Assembly (NCBI GenBank): GCA_963675135.1
Contig: OY776131.1
Coordinates: 24,915,881-24,979,880 of the forward strand
DNA from: Galeopsis tetrahit
Lineage: Eukaryota > Streptophyta > Magnoliopsida > Lamiales > Lamiaceae
Reading direction: 5' to 3'
Length of the DNA stretch: 64,000 bases
Shown here: in pieces, positions 22,352 to 34,006 of the stretch
Position numbering within the stretch: position 1 is the first letter of the stretch
Layout: each line of letters begins with the position of its first letter
The notes under the pieces: generated by a model
Seen by the model: the letters and a program-made list of their open reading frames with translations, nothing else
What the model was told of the DNA's origin: nothing
Databases searched by the model: none
Translations under genes and position numbers: made by a program

Positions 22352-23629
22352 GAAACCTGCATCTCTCTCATTCTTGAAAATTTGCTAATATATGCAAACG
22401 ACCAAAATGAAAGAATAAAAGGGCGCTTGGTTCAAAATTCTTCAATGTCAATGATCATGAGAATGGATATGTACATGCAGTAATTTAGGGAGTTAAAAAC
22501 ATATTTGGGGTGAGAAAATTAAATTTGTTTAATCTTTCATTGATTATCGAACTAAAATGTAAAAAAATGGAAAGTTACCTGCTATTTCCAATTCGTCAAA
22601 GTCAAATATGTGTACAAATAGCTAGTATTCTATGGAATAGCATCTGTTCTACTTATATTAATTTTTGTTATATGCTCTCGCAACGTCAATCATGATTAAT
22701 TGATATATATATAAACTGTCTCGGATGAAGAAGATCAAGTTGATTCGTATGAAGACGATAAAGAAATTGTTATCTTACACATGTTACTTTTGTTCATGTT
22801 TGCTTCTTATCTTTATTTTGCAGATTTCAGTGGGTTTACATGATCCATAGATAAGGAGACAATCATACTTCATGGAATCTGGAAGAAAGTGTGCACTTCT
22901 CTTTGGTCAAATATCGTTTTTTTTATTATTATTTATATTTTGGGTTGGAATCTAAAGAGAGACCCGAACTAGGACAGGGGTGGATATTTTCATATTCACA
23001 CTGAGCCAGGGTAATGCACCTTTCTCTTCGGTTCCATGTTCTCCGGTTCTTTTTGTTATCAACGTCCTCTCACTTTCCGTCTATAAATTTTGGTCTACTT
23101 TTGTTTTGAATACAAAAATTAAGATAAATGATTAAATAATGTGATTGAGAGAAAAAAAGAGTAAGATAAAAATAGATTAAAAAATAATGAAAAGACATTA
23201 TATGTAAATATAAATTTAGAAAGTATTAGCCAAAAAATGTTGAGATTTTTTTTAAAAGATACCAAAATGAATACCTTTCAGTAGTTTAAAGTGACGATTT
23301 TTAATATTACAACTAATATCTTTCGGTAGTTTAGATAATATAGTAGTTCTACAACTTTAAATTGAACTTCTTAATGTGCTCATCATCAAGTTTGGTGAAA
23401 AGCTCTTATATATAATTATGTATTTATATTACACAAAAAGGCATTTATATTGCTCAAAGTGCTTTTTGTGTTGGAGGATCCTGTCATCTTATATTCCCTC
23501 ATTTCTGCTGCAGGTTATAAACTTTTGAAAAATTCTCAATTTCATAATTGAGTGTACGTATAGATGCACTTAGATTTTTAAATTACCTAATTTAATATTT
23601 AGTGAGCTATTTTTACTCAACAAAGTAAT
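22352..23629. other. No gene recognised
   Basis: AT-rich sequence between two gene fragments. I see no element ends or coding content. Confidence 0.4.
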
Positions 23630-24681
23630 AGACTTATCGACGAAGCTAGATCTAGAGTAAATCTGCGAGAAAAAGGATCATTCGTTACACATGAAGATAT
23701 TGAAGAAGTGGTGTCTATGTTGACAGGAATTCCATTGCATAAACTTTCGAAAGAAGAATCGCTTCGTCTTTTTAAGTATGGAAAAGTCGTTGAAACGTTG
23801 TCTGGTCGGGCAGGACGAGGTTGTATCTGTCGTAAGGCGGGGAATTAGACGAGCTCGAGTTGGATTAAGCGACGAAACTAAGCCTATTGCATGTTTCTTG
23901 TTCACCGCACCAACAAGCGTGGGGAAAACTGAGCTGGTGAAACTACTCGCCGTTGAGTACTTTGGGTCGAGAGAAGCCATATTGAGAGTCGACATGAGTG
24001 AGTACATGGAGTCTCACTCCGTGTCGCGCCTTTACGGCTCCCCTCCAGGTAGTGATGGATTAAAGGGAGGGCATCGGAGGCGATCGGCTCCCTTTGAATT
24101 TTAATTCTTTTTCATTGTATTATGTATAATTTTTTATTTACATCTAATTGTAATAAAAAAAAATTGTTCTCGTTAAAGTAAAATTCTAAATCCGTCTCTC
24201 CTCCCAGAGTACTTTGGCCACGAAGAAGGCGGCCACCTCAGGGAAGCCATTCAAAAGTGTTCAATGATTTTCTCTAGATTTTGGATGATGGAAGACTGAC
24301 GGATGGGAAAGGTCGAACTTTGGATTTTAAAAACACGAAAATCATAATGATATCTAATATTGGCGGGGACAGGAAGGGTGAGGGTTCGATTAGTGCAAAA
24401 CTGAAGGAATTTTTTAGGCTCGAATTTCTCAAAAGATTGGACGAAATCGTCGTCTTTAAGCCTCTAAATAGGGTTCATATGAGGCAAATTCTTGATTGAG
24501 TTTCATCAAAGAGTTGAGAAGAAGAATATTATAGTTGAAATGCAATGGATTGAAGGAAAAGTTGGTTTATGAAGGGTATAATAGTAGCTATGGAGCTAGG
24601 CCATTGAAGAGAGCCATAACTAGGTTTGTTGAAGATAATTTGGCTGAGAAATTATTGAATGGAAGTGTGACACCAGGGTAA
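23630..24681 (+). pseudogene. Clp/Hsp100 AAA+ chaperone fragment (ClpC/ClpD type)
   Basis: First frame: LIDEARSRVNLREKGSFVTH, EDIEEVVSMLTGIPLHKLSK; after a one-base shift at about 23776: MEKSLKRCLVGQDEVVSVVR, RRARVGL, FLFTAPTSVGKTELVKLLAV and DMSEYMESHSVSRLYGSPPG. After an unrelated insert (about 24055-24215) come GHEEGGHLREAI, LDDGRLTDGKGRTLDFKNTK, FLKRLDEIVVFKPL and finally YGARPLKRAI-like and VEDNLAEKLLNGSVTPG. This is the second AAA+ module of a plastid-type Clp ATPase, which unfolds proteins for the Clp protease. The Walker A loop is altered (APTSVGKT instead of GPTGVGKT) and the Walker B DEIEKAHP block is deleted. Non-functional. Confidence 0.88.
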
Positions 24682-24684
24682 AGA

Positions 24685-26670
24685 GTTAGGGTAAAATGCA
24701 GATTTGGTCCCAAGAAAATTTGTCCTCACAAAAATGGTCCCATTTTGAACAAAAAAGGTCCCACGTAGTGTTACCGTTTAAAATTAACAGAATTGTTAGC
24801 GTGTAACCGACGCGCCGTTAAGTTCTCAAACAAAATCATACTGGCTCCATTTTGATCAAACAACATCGGGCCTCGATCAATCCAATTCGAAAAAAAAAAT
24901 CCTAAAAAAATTGCCACAAGAAAAACCACACGAATCAGTCGAAGCCCTCACTTGAATCTCAAATCAAAATTGAAGAAAATCCCCAAATCGCAAAAACCTG
25001 GCTGAAATCCCAAATCGAAATCGAAGCCCTCGTTGAAACCCAAATTGAAATCGAAGTAGAAACCCCCCAAATCGCACGCCAAATCGAAGCAGAAACCGTT
25101 TTGCCACTGAAATAAAGATGCTACGAAAATGCAGGTTGGAGAACCTCCCCCACACCGTAAGTTCATGCTCTGTTTTCTTTACGAGTTTTGCAAGTTCATT
25201 GGTTCTTTACGAGTTTTTTTGCAAGTTCATGGGTTTTCTTCATCGAATTTTGCTTACTATGATGAATAATCAGTGCTCTGATTTGGGATGGACAATGTTA
25301 TTGCAAACTATGAAGAAACGTTTGAATTTTTTTGCTTAATATCAAATTTATGGATTTGGTCAATTATTTATTCAGCTTCCTAAACTTTTAAAGTTCCTTA
25401 TCAATTTTGATGGAGATGGGTAATCACATAGGTGTTATGATTTCAGATTGCATTTAGTTAGATTTATTAATTTTGTTAGCAACCTGATCCTAATACCTAA
25501 GGTGTCTCATCGAATATGCCCTCAATCACAGGAAGGCATTTTTTCACTTATCTAGCCAATTGACAGACTTCATCAGGGAGCTAAGTAGGAAGAACAGAGT
25601 ACTCAATCTGAATGTGGGTGCTAGCCCAGATCCAGCCTTTTATTGCTCTAATTTTAAAAATGAACGGACAAACAAATCGAGCCTTTCTTTTAAAAAAAAT
25701 TAGAGCAATAAAAGAGTGTTCATTCTTAATCTTGAATTCGACACACGTTTAATTTGTAATACAGATATTATACCCAAATTATGAAGTGGGCTGATAATAA
25801 CATCTCATCATGGAAGATAAATCTTACGGGTTTGATAAATTTTAACTGAGACACACGTACTCAATACATTGTCAACTTTTCAAGAATCACTATAACTGAG
25901 ACACACGTCCTCAATACATTGTCAACTTTTCTTGTTTCCATGTCTGATTAACGATGGCAGACAGCAGCATGGCTCCGAGCAGAAGCCCATAGGGAATCCT
26001 TATCTTATACGAGGTAAATTATTTTTATTTAAGATCCTTTTATGAACTTGAATGAGTTAGTTAGTTACTTATTTTCATATACTATTATTTTATCATACTT
26101 CATCTCACACTCATCTATTATTTTCTCTCTCACCATCACATCACTTGTACTATATCTATTATTTAATTATATTTCTTAATCAAAACAACCAAAAGAAAGG
26201 GGAAACTTATAGGGGGACGGAGGGAGTATAATTATGTAATTTACAGGCATGTTGACAGTTATAAAAGAAAGTATGCCGAAGAGGTGAGTTCTACTAGAGT
26301 AATTTAGGTATGCTGGTAGCCATGGTTCCACAAGTTTGCTTTATGCAGTTAAATCTGAAGTTAGCTTAGTAAAGCGTTGTTTCCTCATTTTGTTAATAAG
26401 CATTCATTGTATAATTTTATGGGCTTGGGGGTGGGGATATGATGTAGTTGTCACCGATAATTTCTCATGATAGTTGTTTTCTTCTTAGTTTTCATAGAGT
26501 TGTTTATAATTTATCTCTCTTGCTATATGTTTCACCCCACATTGTGGGGTTCTTCATTAGACGTGTTATATACCAACTCCAAAGCGTTTTCTCTCTTATT
26601 TTTGCAGAAAAAAAGACCAAAATTGTTTCTGAAAAATTCTCTTGGGACCAAATTTGCATTTTACCCTAAC
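24685..26670. mobile_element. Inverted-repeat DNA element (Mutator-like likely)
   Basis: Left end GTTAGGGTAAAATGCAGATT plus TGGTCCCAAGA and right end TCTTGGGACCA plus AATTTGCATTTTACCCTAAC are inverted repeats. The GGTCCCA words continue inside the left arm. The stretch 26671-26795 has further GGGACCA words and looks like a rearranged second end. No clear target duplication and no transposase. A weak plus-strand frame at about 25530-25690 (HLSSQLTDFIRELSRKNRVL) is unassigned; 24920-25090 is a degenerate ATCGAAGCCCTC-type repeat. Confidence 0.6.
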
Positions 26671-27014
26671 AGAAACTGTTAAGTATTTAACGGTTGAGAC
26701 CATTTTTGCAAAAAATGGGACTAAAAAAGAACGTGGGACCAAAATTGTTTTCAGAAAATTTTCTTGGGACCAAAAAAGAGTTACAATGGATGTGGATAGT
26801 GATGGTGAGGTCATACTAATATTTTCTTAATAATTTGTTAAATTTCTAAAGTAAGTAAAATTAGGCACATAAATAAATTTTCTATGCCCTGCCTATAAAT
26901 AATTGAATAAAATTTTGAAATTTCAAATGTTATCGATTGCTTTATACAAAGATATTTTGAAGATTAATAAATTTCACTCAATAATAAAGCCATATAGTGG
27001 ATCAAGAGCTTAAA

Positions 27015-27480
27015 GTTTATCAACGTAATAGTGAAAGGAGATTCTAAAGTGGTTATTGATGCACTTTCGTCTTCAAAATCGATTTGCACAATTGCACAAT
27101 ATTTTGTGATTGAGTTGGTCTGCTATGCACTTGAGTGCATTTTAGGCACCCTAGTCCATGTTGCACTTTTCAGTTTTACTGACTTACACTTTTTGGTAAA
27201 TGGTGTTGCACTTTTCAATTATTAAACTGTATAATAATATTTTTAATAATAATTGAAAAGTGCAACACCATTTACCAAAAAATGTAAGTCAGTAAAACTG
27301 AAAAGTGCAACATGGACTACGGTGCATAACATGCACTCGAGTGCATACTAGACTTAATGTTTGTGATTATGTTCATTCTTGTAGGTCATTGCTTCTTGAG
27401 TGCCCCGTCATTTACGGTTCAGTTTGTAAAAAAAAAAAGTGACAATATATTGGCACACGAGTTTGCAATGGTTTTTCAAT
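27015..27480 (+). pseudogene. RNase H domain fragment of LINE/RVT_3 type, split by a MITE
   Basis: 27021-27112 encodes VIVKGDSKVVIDALSSSKS and CTIAQYFVIELV; after the MITE, 27357-27480 encodes CDYVHSCRSLLLECPVIYGS and DNILAHEFAMVF. Together these are the beta4 Asp strand (GDSKVV) and the C-terminal His/Ala block (N..AH..A) of plant RNase H-like domains found in LINEs and related genes. The N-terminal Asp and Glu strands are not visible. Fragment only. Confidence 0.7.
27117..27353. mobile_element. Foldback MITE, about 237 bp
   Basis: The two halves are near-perfect inverted repeats: GCACTTGAGTGCAT, CCTAGTCCATGTTGCACTTT, TTCAGTTTTACTGACTTACA and GGTAAATGGTGTTGCACTTT on the left are mirrored on the right, with a short AT-rich loop near 27224-27250. 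A second, incomplete member ends at 44220. Confidence 0.88.
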
Positions 27481-28994
27481 TCTTATGCATAATATTCATT
27501 TAAAATTTCATTGAATAGGTAGTCTAAGTATACTTCTTATTAGAAATTATATACAACAATTAATTCTCAACCTCTCTATAACTTCGAACTTTTAGATGGG
27601 ACATAATTCTTTTATGGTATCAGAGCCATAAAGTTGATCACGTCCACAAATCCTGAGTAATTGTTACCAAGAATACGATGTTGCGATGCCTTAAATACAC
27701 TTTTGGTGTTCATGATGCCGTCAAGCGGAGGAAAAAATATTGTATTGTTGTGATTCCAAGTACAATATTGCAATTTCAAAAATTGTCCCCCTTTTAAATT
27801 TTTGTGTTTATCTAATATTTTCATTGAATTTTTTGGTAAGATTTGCTTCAATCTCATAAATTTCACTTAGATTTACTCCAATATATTTCCACCGAATCTT
27901 CTAAATTTTATCAGATTTGCTCCAATGTATTTTCTTACCCATTCACTTATAAACGTTATGTAGGATTGAAGAGATGTGATTGGAGAAATCTTGAATGGAG
28001 AAATCTTATGAATAATGATGGTGTGTAATTATTTTGAAATTTTAAGTATGATAGAATGTAATTTTATATCAAATCAATTGTGTAAGGGTAAATAATGTAT
28101 TATATGATGTAATTTTATGTCAAATGAATTATGTAAGAATAAGTGTTATGCTATAATAATGATAATAGAATATATATGTATTTTTAGAGATGAATTTAAT
28201 AGAATGTTATAGTGAAAAAAATATCATTTTTAGTCATGGAACTTTACTACTTTTCTGGTCACTCACATTTAATCATTATCAAAATTGATCATTTAATTAT
28301 TCATTTTTATCAAGGTTTGCGCTAAAAAAAAATTGTCACCATTTTCCCTATTTTAATTCCTAAATCCTAAACTCCCAACCCCAATTTTTTTTTCAATTTT
28401 TAGAGTGATGTTGAGTATGTAGATAACAAAAAAATATATATATCTAGAATAGAAAAGAAAGAAAGAAAAAAAAAATTTATGAAATATTCTTAATATAAAT
28501 TGATAATTTTAGAGAGTTCTTTACAATTAACTTTCACCACAAATGTTCCTGAATAATTATAAATGGAAAAATGAATTATAATAATTAACCACTTTGAAAT
28601 AAGTGTTTATTCCCAAACCACATTGAATACAATAATTATAAACCATTGAACTACACACTATAATTATAAAATAAGTTTTTTCTTTGATATTTTTCTTCTC
28701 CCTTGATAATTGTGCAACCTATAAAATAAGAAATTAGTCAACACATATTCACATTTGCTCAATTGTGATTCTTTCTTTTCCATCTAAATCCTTCATTACT
28801 TCCATTCTAGTTGAAGTTTCTAGCGCTATCCCAATGCCTTTTTAATCATATTTTTTCATGTTACTTGTGAGAGTGTTGTACACAAAATTCTTGTTCCTTT
28901 TAATATCTAGTTCTTAGTATAAACTTAAAATCATTTTATTTTTCGATTTTTTATTTCTTAGTCACATACAATCCACTACTAATATTAATGAAAA
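27481..28994. other. AT-rich intergenic DNA, no gene recognised
   Basis: A short duplication (GGAGAAATCTTGAATGGAGA) at 27982. No element ends or protein family seen. Confidence 0.4.
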
Positions 28995-29307
28995 TGCGTC
29001 ATCCCATCTGTTGCGTGTAATAGAATAGTAAATGGATCACCATTCTCTCAAAAGGATCTGATGCGTGGAATAGAATAGTAAATGGATCACCATTCTCAAA
29101 AGGGGATCTGAGCAGATAAAAAAAAAAAAAGTAAACTCTCAGAAAATTCAATCTAGAATTGCAAAAAAACCTAGCTCTCGGCAGAAAATTCAATCTAGAA
29201 TTGCAAAAAAAAAAAAAAATAATACTGGGTGAAATTAGTATCTATATTTGTGTCGTTAATGATGAATTGGCACAACCATCGGTCTCGACCAAGGTGGAAT
29301 CGATGTA

Positions 29308-29312
29308 ATAAG
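29308..29312 (+). repeat. Target site duplication ATAAG (left)
   Basis: Identical to 34243-34247 on the other side of the copia element. Confidence 0.95.
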
Positions 29313-29564
29313 TATAAAGGATTACTAAATACACCCCATGATTTAGTAAATACACTCCCATCTTGTAAACCTTCTTCTACTTAATTTTGGTAGTTAGAAG
29401 TTAGTTAAAGGCAGTTACTTGTTTTAGAGCCTATAAATATCATTAGGGCTCAATTGTATTGACATCAAGAATTTTGCAGAATTCAATTCATTTTTCATTC
29501 TTCTTTCTTGTTTGATTCTTCTTCCATCTTCAATTCAAAGATGATATAGTGATTGGTTTCTACA
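29313..29564 (+). repeat. 5' LTR of copia element, 252 bp
   Basis: Begins TATAAAGGATTAC (not the usual TG) and ends GGTTTCTACA. TATA box CCTATAAATATC around 29430-29440. Confidence 0.95.
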
Positions 29565-29576
29565 TGGTATCAGTAT
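29565..29576 (+). other. Primer binding site (initiator Met-tRNA type)
   Basis: TGGTATCAGTAT directly after the LTR; TGGTATCAG is the common plant copia primer site. Confidence 0.9.
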
Positions 29577-29686
29577 TAGCCATTATATTCGATCCAAATT
29601 CATTGCGATTCACCATCGCCATTTCTTGCCCCTTTTGAAGCTTCGCAGATTTCCTGCGTTTCTTGCCATTGTTTCTTCCATAATCC

Positions 29687-32600
29687 ATGGCGCCAACGGT
29701 TACTGATCCCGATTCTTTAGACCCGGCCCTCAATACGTTCTCTTCGCTGGCCCTACATCAAAACGATAATCCGGCCGTCGACATCGCCCTTGAACCCCTC
29801 GACGGCACCAACTATGTCTCCTGGAGTCATGCGGTCAAACGCGACCTCAGTGTGAAGAACAAGGCTCGTCTTATTGACGGATCCTTGGACATACCCAGCG
29901 AGGAAGATGAACCAGCTGTATACTCTGCTTGGGTAAGATCCAATGACCTAGTTCTTATGTGGATTTTGAATTCTATTGTGCCTGAAATTAAACGTACTTT
30001 GGATTACTTCTCTATTGCAAAAGATGTTTGGGATGAATTAAAGGTTAGATATGCATTATCCGATGGCACTAGGGTATATCACCTTGAGAAATCCCTTAGT
30101 ACGATCACTCAGGGTTCCCAATCTTTAGTCTCCTATTACAACCAATTCAAATCTTTATGGGATGAGTACCTTAGCTTTAGACATATTCTTAAATGCTCTT
30201 GTGGTGCTATGGATACTTGCTCTTGTGAATTGCCTAAACTCATGACCACCACTCAAGAACAGGATGCTGTTTTGAAATTCTTGATTGGTTTGCATGATTC
30301 TTATGGTTCTCTTCGAAGCCAATTTCTTTTGCAATCTCCATTTCCTCCTCTTTCCAAAATATATAGCCTATTTCTTCAAGAGGAATCCCAAAGAAACCTC
30401 CACACTACCCCTGATCCTATCCACCTAGATTCTGTTTCTATGACTGCCAGAAACAACAAATTTTTCAAAGATAGGAAGAAACCTCTAAAATGTGGACACT
30501 GTGATGGTATTGGTCACACCATAGATAGGTGCTTTCACATCATTGGCTTCCCACCTGGTTGGAGGGGACCTAGAACTCTTCCAAACAAACTCACTCAAAA
30601 GACTGTCAACCTCTCCTTGAGAAACACTCCCTTGGACTCCAATCCACTCTTTGATCAGGTTTTATATGACAAGTTTGTGAGTTTTTCTAAGATGCAAAAT
30701 TTGGGTGAGCACAAGGCTATGCCTCACACTGTGGCAGGAGCCTCCACTGCTCAACCAGAAGAGAACCAAAACACCTCTGATTCAGGTATGATTTCTAACA
30801 TTTGCTTGCAAGATAGTACTATCTCTACTTGGATTATTGATACTGGTGCTACTGACCACATGGTCTTTGATTTGTCTTTGTTTTCCACCCCTCCCTCCAT
30901 TGCCAATGTTAAGATTTCTTTACCTAATAATGCTTTTTCCACTGCTACACATATGGGCAACATTGTTATTAACAATCATCTCACTCTATATAATGTCCTG
31001 TATGTCCCTGATTTTACCTTCAATTTATTGTCTGTTAGTCACTTGACTAGGTACTCTAATTGTTATGTGAGTTTCTTCTCCTCACATTGTGTTTTACAGG
31101 ACAACACCAACAAGATGGTGATTGGTACTGCTGATCAAGTGAGAGGCCTCTACCTCTTGAAAACTGCTGCTCCATGTGCATTACCTGCTTTAGGTTCTAC
31201 TGGCATTTCTAGTTCTGTTGTTTTACATAAATATACCTTTGATACATGGCATAGAAGGCTAGGACACACTTCTAAGAAATGTATGTTGCACATTCCTGAA
31301 TTGAATATTGATGCTACTTCTACTGCTCATACAAATTGCTACATTTGCCCTTTAGCTAAGCAAAAGAGAAATTCTTTCCCTTTGAGTACATCTGTTTCTT
31401 CTCATGCTTTTCATTTGATTCATTGTGATGTTTGGGGCCCTTTTTCCACAATATCTGCTTCTGGTTATAAGTACTTTCTGACTATTGTAGATGATTTCAG
31501 TAGATGTACATGGACTTACTTTCTAAGTGCTACGAGTGATGTCAAAATTTGCCTCCAAAACTTCTATAATATGGTTCTAACTCATTTTGGCACTAAAATT
31601 ATGACTTTAAGGAGTGACAATGGGACTGAGTTTATTCTTTCTGATTTTTATCATACCCTTGGGATCTTACACCAAACTTCTTGTGTTGAAACACCCCAAC
31701 AAAATGGTATAGTTGAGAGAAAACATCAACACTTGCTTCAGGTTGCTAGGGCTCTCCTTTTCCAGTCCTCTATACCTCTTAAATACTGGGATGAATGCAT
31801 CAAAACTGCTACTTTCATTATAAACAGAATCCCATCCTATAATCTTCAAAACAAGTCTCCCTTTGAACTTCTTTACAATAAGAAACCTGATTATTCCATG
31901 TTTAGAACTTTTGAATGTCTTTGTTTTGCCAACACTCTCACATCTCACAGACACAAATTTGCCCCTATGGCAACCAAGTGTATATTCATTGGCTACCCTA
32001 TGGGCACCAAAGGGTATAAACTCTTGGACATACAAACTGGAAAAACTCTCATTTCCAGAAATGTCAAGTTTTTTGAAGATGTCTTTCCCTTCAAAGATAA
32101 CATCCCCTCAAAACCTCCCTCCCCCACTGCTATTCCCATCCTTGATGATTTCATTGATGATGAACCCTTAAGCCCTCCCAATCTTTCAACCTCTGAGCTG
32201 CACAATCCCATTCATGATTTGAATGATTTGCATGATCCCACTGTTTCTGGTATTGATACTCACACTAGGCCTCTTAGAACCAAGACTCAGCCTGCATATT
32301 TACAATCTTATGAGACTTCATTACCTGCTTCAGTGGATCATGCAAAACACTCTACATCTTCCAGCATCAAATATCCCATCCAAACTTTCTTGTCCTCTCA
32401 CAAACTGTCACCCAGCTATAAAGCCTTCACCACCTCCATTTCCCAAATTCAGGAACCCAAATCTTACAAACAAGCAGCTCAAAATAATAAATGGGTCAAT
32501 GTCATGCAACAAGAGTTGTCTGCATTAGTCCAGAACAACACCTGGACTCTTGTTAATCTCCCTCCTAATAAGCATTGCATAGGGTGTAGATGGGTCTACA

Positions 32601-34006
32601 AAATAAAATACAAGTCTGATGGCTCCATTGATAGATACAAAGCTAGATTAGTAGTTAAGGGATTTACTCAACAAGAAGGCATTGATTATTTTGATACTTT
32701 TTCTCCAGTTGCTAAGATCACCAGTGTTAGAATACTTCTAGCTGTTGCTGTGTCTAAAAATTGGCATATTCACCAACTAGATGTCAATAATGCTTTCTTA
32801 CATGGTGACTTGTATGAAGAAATATATATGCTACCTCCCCCTGGCTACTGTTCTAAAAATGATTCTAGAGTCTGTAAACTCAATAAGAGCCTTTATGGAT
32901 TGAAACAGGCTTCTAAACAGTGGTTCTCCAAATTAACCACCTCTTTGTTATCTATTGGCTTTGTTCAATCACAGGCTGACACTTCTCTATTCACTAAACA
33001 CACTGCTAATGCCTTTACTGTTGTCTTGTGCTATGTTGATGATCTTATTGTAACAGGCACTAGCCTTGATGACATAAAGTCTATTAAGGCACATTTACAT
33101 AACTCTTTTACTATAAAAGATCTTGGCATTCTCAGATACATTTTAGGGATTGAAGTTGCCAGAAACAACTCTGGCATAACCCTTTCTCAGAGAAAATATG
33201 CTCTTGATCTGCTTGATGACTCTGGATACTTAGGATGTAAACCATCCTCCACTCCTATGGATGTTAAAGTCTGCTTTGACCCTCAGTCTCCACCTTTGAC
33301 AAACCCTCAACAATACAAGAGGTTGGTAGGTAAGCTCATCTACCTTACTATTACTAGACCTGACCTCTCTTATGCAGTTCAAACTATGAGTCAGTACATG
33401 CAATCTCCCACTGCCTCTCATCTTGATGCAGTCCACAGGATCCTAAGGTATATCAAAGGTAACCCTGGTACTGGTCTTTTCTATCCTAAAGAAAACACTT
33501 CTAAATTGCATGCCTTCTCTGACTCTGATTGGGGGAGATGTACTCTAACAAGGAGAAGCATCACTGGTTATAGTATATATTTTGGTAATGCACTAATCTC
33601 TTGGAAATCCAAGAAACAAACCACTGTTAGTAGATCTTCTGCAGAGGCTGAGTACAGGGCTTTGGCATCAACAACATGTGAGCTCCAATGGATTCACTAT
33701 ATCCTCAAAGACTTACAGATCATCCATCCCACTCCATCATCTATGTACACAGACAGCAAGAGTGCCTTTTCAATTGCTCACAACCCCTGTTTACACCAAA
33801 GAACAAAGCACATTGACTTGGATTATCACTTCACTAGAGAAAAGATCAAGGATGGCATCCTCACCCTCATCCACATTCCTACTCAAGAGAACTTGGCCGA
33901 CATCCTCACCAAGCCTTTACCTCCTGCTGGTTTCTTCACTCACAAAGCCAAAATGGGGTTAATTGATATCCACTCCCATTTTGAAGGGGGTATAAAGGAT
34001 TACTAA
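29687..34006 (+). CDS. Copia Gag-Pol polyprotein, 1439 aa, intact frame
   Basis: ATG at 29687 follows a short leader and is the first in-frame Met before the gag block LDGTNYVSWSHAVKRDLSVK. Order: Gag (1-260); CCHC knuckle CGHCDGIGHTIDRC at about 268-281; aspartic protease WIIDTGATDHM at about 381; GAG pre-integrase HRRLGH..CYICPLAK at about 520-565; integrase with HCDVWGPF, RSDNGTEF and PQQNGIVERKH (DDE, 575-700); reverse transcriptase with WVYKIKYKSDGSIDRYKARL and YVDDLIVTG (about 960-1150); RNase H with FSDSDWG, SSAEAEYRAL and YTDSKSA (1270-1420). All catalytic motifs are present, so it may be autonomous. The stop codon lies in the first 16 bases of the 3' LTR. Copia is certain; lineage (Ale/Ivana-like) is a guess. 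Confidence 0.97.
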   Translation: MAPTVTDPDSLDPALNTFSSLALHQNDNPAVDIALEPLDGTNYVSWSHAVKRDLSVKNKARLIDGSLDIPSEEDEPAVYSAWVRSNDLVLMWILNSIVPEIKRTLDYFSIAKDVWDELKVRYALSDGTRVYHLEKSLSTITQGSQSLVSYYNQFKSLWDEYLSFRHILKCSCGAMDTCSCELPKLMTTTQEQDAVLKFLIGLHDSYGSLRSQFLLQSPFPPLSKIYSLFLQEESQRNLHTTPDPIHLDSVSMTARNNKFFKDRKKPLKCGHCDGIGHTIDRCFHIIGFPPGWRGPRTLPNKLTQKTVNLSLRNTPLDSNPLFDQVLYDKFVSFSKMQNLGEHKAMPHTVAGASTAQPEENQNTSDSGMISNICLQDSTISTWIIDTGATDHMVFDLSLFSTPPSIANVKISLPNNAFSTATHMGNIVINNHLTLYNVLYVPDFTFNLLSVSHLTRYSNCYVSFFSSHCVLQDNTNKMVIGTADQVRGLYLLKTAAPCALPALGSTGISSSVVLHKYTFDTWHRRLGHTSKKCMLHIPELNIDATSTAHTNCYICPLAKQKRNSFPLSTSVSSHAFHLIHCDVWGPFSTISASGYKYFLTIVDDFSRCTWTYFLSATSDVKICLQNFYNMVLTHFGTKIMTLRSDNGTEFILSDFYHTLGILHQTSCVETPQQNGIVERKHQHLLQVARALLFQSSIPLKYWDECIKTATFIINRIPSYNLQNKSPFELLYNKKPDYSMFRTFECLCFANTLTSHRHKFAPMATKCIFIGYPMGTKGYKLLDIQTGKTLISRNVKFFEDVFPFKDNIPSKPPSPTAIPILDDFIDDEPLSPPNLSTSELHNPIHDLNDLHDPTVSGIDTHTRPLRTKTQPAYLQSYETSLPASVDHAKHSTSSSIKYPIQTFLSSHKLSPSYKAFTTSISQIQEPKSYKQAAQNNKWVNVMQQELSALVQNNTWTLVNLPPNKHCIGCRWVYKIKYKSDGSIDRYKARLVVKGFTQQEGIDYFDTFSPVAKITSVRILLAVAVSKNWHIHQLDVNNAFLHGDLYEEIYMLPPPGYCSKNDSRVCKLNKSLYGLKQASKQWFSKLTTSLLSIGFVQSQADTSLFTKHTANAFTVVLCYVDDLIVTGTSLDDIKSIKAHLHNSFTIKDLGILRYILGIEVARNNSGITLSQRKYALDLLDDSGYLGCKPSSTPMDVKVCFDPQSPPLTNPQQYKRLVGKLIYLTITRPDLSYAVQTMSQYMQSPTASHLDAVHRILRYIKGNPGTGLFYPKENTSKLHAFSDSDWGRCTLTRRSITGYSIYFGNALISWKSKKQTTVSRSSAEAEYRALASTTCELQWIHYILKDLQIIHPTPSSMYTDSKSAFSIAHNPCLHQRTKHIDLDYHFTREKIKDGILTLIHIPTQENLADILTKPLPPAGFFTHKAKMGLIDIHSHFEGGIKDY
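33980..33990 (+). other. Polypurine tract, overlapping the coding frame
   Basis: TTTGAAGGGGG immediately before the 3' LTR; it encodes FEGG of the polyprotein. Confidence 0.9.

Noticed and set aside
26671..26795. A second complete inverted-repeat element next to the one at 24685-26670
   Set aside because: Only one end-like stretch with GGGACCA words is present, with no partner; treated as a rearranged end.
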